Assembly (NCBI RefSeq): GCF_003731765.1
Contig: NZ_MOAL01000004.1
Span: 1,922,001 to 1,986,000 of the forward strand
Length of the DNA stretch: 64,000 nucleotides
Direction: 5' to 3'
From: Pseudomonas chlororaphis
GTDB taxonomy: Bacteria; Pseudomonadota; Gammaproteobacteria; Pseudomonadales; Pseudomonadaceae
Made by a program: the position numbers and the translations under genes. Shown here piece after piece: positions 60,532 through 64,000 of the stretch (the first letter of the stretch is position 1; each line of letters opens with the position of its first letter). Below the pieces are notes generated by a model. It did no database searches. It saw only the letters and a program-made list of their open reading frames with translations, and had not been told where the DNA came from.

Positions 60532-61470
60532 TCAGGCCTTGAGCAGCGACTGGGCCATGCGCTCGGCCGTGGCCAGGGCCGCCGAGGTCATGATGTCGAG
60601 GTTGCCGGCGTAGGCCGGCAGGTAATGGGCGGCGCCTTCGACCTCGAGGAACACCGAGGTCTTGAGCCCGCAGAAACGCCCCAGGCCCGGGATGTTCAGG
60701 GGCGCGTCCTCGGGGATCACCTCGAACTGCACCTGCTGCTTCAAGCGATAGCCCGGCACATAGGCTTGCACGGCGGCGGCCATTTCAATGATCGAGGCTT
60801 CCACCAGCGCCTGGTCGGCCGCCTCCGATAGCACAAACACCGTGTCGCGCATCATCGGTGGCGGCTCGGCCGGGTTCATCACGATGATTGCCTTGCCCTT
60901 GCCGGCGCCGCCGATCACTTCAATGGCCTTGGAGGTGGTTTCGGTGAATTCGTCGATGTTGGCCCGGGTGCCGGGGCCGGCGGATTTGCTGGCGATCGAG
61001 GCGACGATTTCCGCGTAGTGGACCTTGGCCACCCGCGACACCGCCGCCACCATCGGAATGGTCGCCTGGCCGCCGCAGGTGACCATGTTGACGTTCAACT
61101 GGTCGAGGTTCTGCTCCAGGTTGACCACCGGTACGCAATACGGGCCGATGGCCGCCGGGGTCAGGTCGATCAGGCGAATGCCGGGTTTTACCGAACGCAG
61201 AAAGGCGTCGTTCTTGACGTGGGCGCCGGCGCTGGTGGCGTCGAACACGAAGTCGATGTCGGCGAACTCCGGCAGCCGGGTCAGGCCCTCGATACCCTCG
61301 TGGGTGGTCGCCACGCCCAGGCGTGCTGCCCGGGCCAGGCCGTCGGAAGCCGGGTCGATACCGACCATGGCGCCCATTTCCAGGTACTTGGCGTTGCGCA
61401 TCACTTTGATCATCAGGTCGGTGCCGATGTTGCCGGGCCCGACGATGGCCACTTTGAGTTTTCTAGTCAT
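60532..61470 (-). CDS. dmpF: Acylating acetaldehyde dehydrogenase (DmpF/BphJ type)
   Basis: This 312-residue dehydrogenase has the NAD motif VAIVGPGNIGTDLMIKV and the catalytic Cys in VNMVTCGGQATIPMVAAV. It converts an aldehyde plus CoA to acyl-CoA with NAD reduction, taking the aldehyde through a tunnel from the DmpG aldolase encoded next. The length is typical of the family. It lies 43 bases downstream of the MFS transporter gene in the same leftward operon. Confidence 0.95.
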   Translation of the reverse strand: MTRKLKVAIVGPGNIGTDLMIKVMRNAKYLEMGAMVGIDPASDGLARAARLGVATTHEGIEGLTRLPEFADIDFVFDATSAGAHVKNDAFLRSVKPGIRLIDLTPAAIGPYCVPVVNLEQNLDQLNVNMVTCGGQATIPMVAAVSRVAKVHYAEIVASIASKSAGPGTRANIDEFTETTSKAIEVIGGAGKGKAIIVMNPAEPPPMMRDTVFVLSEAADQALVEASIIEMAAAVQAYVPGYRLKQQVQFEVIPEDAPLNIPGLGRFCGLKTSVFLEVEGAAHYLPAYAGNLDIMTSAALATAERMAQSLLKA

Positions 61471-61513
61471 GCAGGGACTCCAGGACGGCGGGCATCCCTG
61501 CCCGCCGGAACGA

Positions 61514-62821
61514 TCAGGATGGCTGGCTCAACGCGGTGTTACGCGCCGCCGAGGCCTTCTTTTCCAGTTGGGTGTAAACGATGTAGGTCAGCACCACGCC
61601 GCTGAGCATGACCGCCGCCAGGAAGTACAGGCCCGAGGACAGGGTCCCGGTGTATTCCTTGAGGGCGCCGATGCCGAACGGGCCGATGTAGCCGCCCAGG
61701 TTGCCGAAGGAGTTGATCAGGGCAATGCCCGCCGCTGCGGTGGCACCGGAGAGGAAGCGCCCCGGCAGCACCCAGAAGATCGCCGTCACCGAGAACAGGC
61801 TGAACGCGGTCAGGCACAGGGCCGCCAGTTGCAGGGCCGGCATGCTCAGCCAGGCACTCAGGAACAGGCCCAGGGCGCCCAACACGTAAAGCACGCAAAG
61901 GTGGCCGTAACGGTCATTCAAACGGTCGGAACTGCGAGGGATGATCAGCAGGCCGATGACCCCGAAGATGTAGGGAATCGACGAGATAAAGCCGGTGGTC
62001 AAGTCGCTGCCGCCGAACTGGTGCACCAGGGTCGGCAGCCACAGGCTCAGGCCATAGGTACTCAAGGTGCTCGGCAGGTACAGCAGCGCGAGGATCAGCA
62101 CCCGACGGTCGGTCAGGGCCCGCAGGGGGTTGGTGTGCTCGGTCTGGCCATATTCCTTGCGGTCCTTGTCCAGCTCGTTGAGCAGCCATTGACGATCGCT
62201 TTCCGCCAGCCAGCGGGCATCTTTCGGGGTGTCGGGAAGGATTTTCAGGGTCGGCCAGGCGAGGATGATCGCCGGCAGGCCAATGGTGATGAACAGCCAC
62301 TGCCAGCCGGCCAGGCCGGCGATCCCGTTCATGCCCAGCAAGCCGCCGGCCAGGGGGCCGGTGACCATCAGAGCGATGGGTTGAGACAGGATAAAGAAGC
62401 CCAGCACCTTGCCCCGGTTACGCACCGGGAACCAGCGGGTGATGTAGTACAGCACCCCGGGGAAGAACCCCGCCTCTGCCGCGCCCAGCAAAAAGCGCAT
62501 GACGTAGAAGCTGTAGGAGCCCTGGACAAAGGCCATGCCGACAGTGATTGCGCCCCAGGTAATCAGAATGCGAGCGAACCAGCGGCGGGCACCGTAGCGT
62601 TCCAGCAGCAGGTTGCTCGGCACTTCAAAGATGAAGTAACCGATAAAGAACAGCCCCGCGCCAAAGCCGTATGCCATATCGCTGAGGCCGATGTCGGCGT
62701 TCATGTGCAATTTGGCGAAGCCCACCGCGGAACGGTCGATAAAGGCCACGAGGTACAACAGGATCAGGAAGGGAATCAACCTGAGCGTGAGCGTGCGAAT
62801 GATCCGAGCTTCCGGATTCAT
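61514..62821 (-). CDS. MFS transporter, anion:cation symporter type
   Basis: This 435-residue protein has 12 helices and ACS-family features (LLYLVAFIDRSAVGFAKLHM in helix 1, FLLGAAEAGFFPGVLYYITR). The ATG at 62821 follows GGAG. It is first in the operon with dmpF and dmpG, so it probably imports the pathway substrate, perhaps an aldonate or hydroxy acid. A second, related ACS transporter lies at 30346-31644. Confidence 0.9.
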   Translation of the reverse strand: MNPEARIIRTLTLRLIPFLILLYLVAFIDRSAVGFAKLHMNADIGLSDMAYGFGAGLFFIGYFIFEVPSNLLLERYGARRWFARILITWGAITVGMAFVQGSYSFYVMRFLLGAAEAGFFPGVLYYITRWFPVRNRGKVLGFFILSQPIALMVTGPLAGGLLGMNGIAGLAGWQWLFITIGLPAIILAWPTLKILPDTPKDARWLAESDRQWLLNELDKDRKEYGQTEHTNPLRALTDRRVLILALLYLPSTLSTYGLSLWLPTLVHQFGGSDLTTGFISSIPYIFGVIGLLIIPRSSDRLNDRYGHLCVLYVLGALGLFLSAWLSMPALQLAALCLTAFSLFSVTAIFWVLPGRFLSGATAAAGIALINSFGNLGGYIGPFGIGALKEYTGTLSSGLYFLAAVMLSGVVLTYIVYTQLEKKASAARNTALSQPS

Positions 62822-62913
62822 AGTCTTCTCCAAATTGTTTTTGTTATGGATGTGCCGGGCCTGATCGGGGGCGTGTCGAGCGCATACCCTCTCGATCAGG
62901 TCGGCAGACAATA

Positions 62914-62925
62914 TAGTAATACGAT
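62914..62925. promoter_or_regulatory. GntR/FadR-like operator box 1
   Basis: TAGTAATACGAT lies between the divergent MFS operon and the dehydratase gene, 93 bases from the MFS start. It resembles the TNGTNNNACNA-type sites of FadR-subfamily GntR regulators. Confidence 0.4.
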
Positions 62926-62987
62926 TTAACGTTCAACGATTTCAAAATGGCTTTTTATGGGGTAGATTCAGTGCCACACCCCGTAAC

Positions 62988-62999
62988 TAGTCATACAAT
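62988..62999. promoter_or_regulatory. GntR/FadR-like operator box 2
   Basis: TAGTCATACAAT differs from box 1 at only two positions and starts 74 bp to its right, 28 bases before the dehydratase ATG. One regulator, probably encoded outside the window, could control both directions. Confidence 0.4.
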
Positions 63000-63015
63000 A
63001 AGAGTTATCCGCGCC

Positions 63016-64000
63016 ATGACAGACAAAAAAGTTCCCCTGCGCTCCGCCCAATGGTTCGGCACGGCCGACAAGAACGGCTTCATGTACCGCAGCTGGATGA
63101 AGAACCAGGGCATCCCGGACCACGAGTTCCAGGGCAAGCCGATCATTGGCATCTGCAACACCTGGTCTGAACTGACCCCATGCAATGCCCACTTCCGCAA
63201 GATCGCCGAGCACGTGAAGAAAGGCGTACTGGAGGCCGGCGGCTTCCCGGTGGAGTTCCCGGTGTTCTCCAGCGGCGAATCCAACCTGCGCCCCACCGCC
63301 ATGCTCACCCGCAACCTGGCCAGCATGGACGTGGAAGAAGCCATTCGCGGCAATCCAGTGGACGCCGTGGTGCTGCTGACCGGCTGCGACAAGACCACCC
63401 CGGCCCTGCTGATGGGCGCCGCCAGCTGCGACGTGCCGGCCATTGTGGTGACCGGTGGGCCGATGCTCAACGGCAAGCACAAAGGCAAGGACATCGGCTC
63501 CGGCACCGTGGTCTGGCAGATGCACGAAGCCTATAAAGGCGGGCAAATCAGCCTCGACGAATTCCTCTCCGCCGAAGCCGGCATGTCGCGCTCGGCCGGT
63601 ACCTGCAACACCATGGGCACCGCCTCGACCATGGCCTGCATGGCCGAAGCCCTGGGCACTTCGCTGCCGCACAACGCCGCGATCCCCGCCGTGGACTCGC
63701 GCCGCTATGTGCTGGCCCACCTGTCGGGCATGCGCATTGTCGACATGGTCCGCGAAGACCTGCGCCTGTCGAAGATCCTCACCAAGGCGGCGTTCGAGAA
63801 CGCGATCAAGGTCAACGCCGCCATCGGCGGTTCCACCAACGCGGTGATCCACCTCAAGGCGATTGCCGGGCGCATCGGCGTCGAGCTGGACCTGGAAGAC
63901 TGGACCCGGGTCGGCCGCGGCACCCCGACCATCGTCGACATGCAGCCGTCGGGGCGCTTCCTGATGGAAGAGTTCTACTACGCCGGCGGCCTGCCCGCGG
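63016..64000 (+). CDS. IlvD/Edd family sugar-acid dehydratase (partial)
   Basis: The first 328 residues are present; the gene runs past the window end. The motifs GICNTWSELTPCNAHF, LLTGCDKTTPALLMGAASCD and SAGTCNTMGTASTMACMAEA supply the Fe-S cysteines of the IlvD/Edd family. The sequence resembles L-arabinonate/D-xylonate dehydratases more than biosynthetic IlvD. Such enzymes make 2-dehydro-3-deoxy-aldonates. It is divergent from the MFS/dmpF/dmpG operon and shares the operator region with it. Confidence 0.9.
   Translation, partial: MTDKKVPLRSAQWFGTADKNGFMYRSWMKNQGIPDHEFQGKPIIGICNTWSELTPCNAHFRKIAEHVKKGVLEAGGFPVEFPVFSSGESNLRPTAMLTRNLASMDVEEAIRGNPVDAVVLLTGCDKTTPALLMGAASCDVPAIVVTGGPMLNGKHKGKDIGSGTVVWQMHEAYKGGQISLDEFLSAEAGMSRSAGTCNTMGTASTMACMAEALGTSLPHNAAIPAVDSRRYVLAHLSGMRIVDMVREDLRLSKILTKAAFENAIKVNAAIGGSTNAVIHLKAIAGRIGVELDLEDWTRVGRGTPTIVDMQPSGRFLMEEFYYAGGLPA

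Noticed and set aside
61025..62929. A 634-codon forward frame opposite dmpF and the MFS transporter
   Set aside because: Gln/Arg-rich translation without domains, while the opposite strand carries two clear family members.
1..64000. CRISPR arrays, tRNA or rRNA genes, complete insertion sequences
   Set aside because: No regularly spaced repeat, cloverleaf-like sequence, conserved rRNA block or transposase with terminal repeats was recognised by reading; a covariance-model or repeat search was not possible here.

Overview
The window looks like chromosome of a fluorescent Pseudomonas (P. fluorescens group or a close relative). The evidence is the high GC content, the family-level gene repertoire, a REP-like intergenic repeat (8254-8332) and a long imperfect palindrome that begins and ends with TTCCCACG-type arms (59381-59462). 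No rRNA, tRNA, CRISPR array, intact insertion sequence or prophage was seen.

Region 1 (1-10.7 kb) is a Bvg-like signalling island. A possible ADP-ribosyltransferase-fold protein comes first. It is followed by a BvgA-like response regulator, a full-length BvgS-like unorthodox sensor kinase, an AIDA/pertactin-type autotransporter, a receiver-EAL protein, a degenerate receiver and a GNAT acetyltransferase. Copies of a TAGGAAA/TTTCCTA-type heptad palindrome, the site class bound by Bordetella BvgA, lie before the regulator, the autotransporter and the EAL gene. Their 21-22 bp spacing suggests that the locus is a self-contained regulon.

Region 2 (10.8-17.2 kb) holds a DUF1090 protein and then a copper/gold-type bufferin operon (bufA, MNIO enzyme bufB, bufC, DoxX). 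A divergent ECF sigma factor and NrsF-type anti-sigma factor face it. The motif GTAACC-N16-CGAA occurs exactly in front of both transcription units. A LysR regulator with a divergent VOC/GST pair follows.

Region 3 (17.2-28.3 kb) contains a membrane patatin, a lipoprotein with two haem c motifs next to a GMC oxidoreductase, and a large Ig-repeat autotransporter. Region 4 (28.4-36.8 kb) is a catabolic island: split transketolase, MFS transporter, SDR, Rieske oxygenase and reductase, with LysR and MarR regulators and candidate operators. Region 5 (37-44.8 kb) has a thymidylate-kinase-like protein, a chemoreceptor, an RNA ligase/HD-Pnk RNA-repair cassette, a gene-poor AT-rich gap, and AraC and TetR regulators.

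Region 6 (44.8-51.4 kb) is an uptake and hydrolysis cluster: two DUF3237 proteins, an orphan polyamine-type binding protein, an outer-membrane channel, a NylB-type serine hydrolase, a TetR regulator and a DUF3313 lipoprotein. Region 7 (51.4-59.4 kb) is a complete RND efflux operon with a divergent sensor kinase/response regulator pair. Region 8 (59.5-64 kb) pairs a DmpG-type aldolase and DmpF-type acylating dehydrogenase with an MFS transporter and a divergent IlvD/Edd dehydratase cut by the window end. Two GntR/FadR-like boxes lie between them. All family calls were made by reading the translations; no database search was run.
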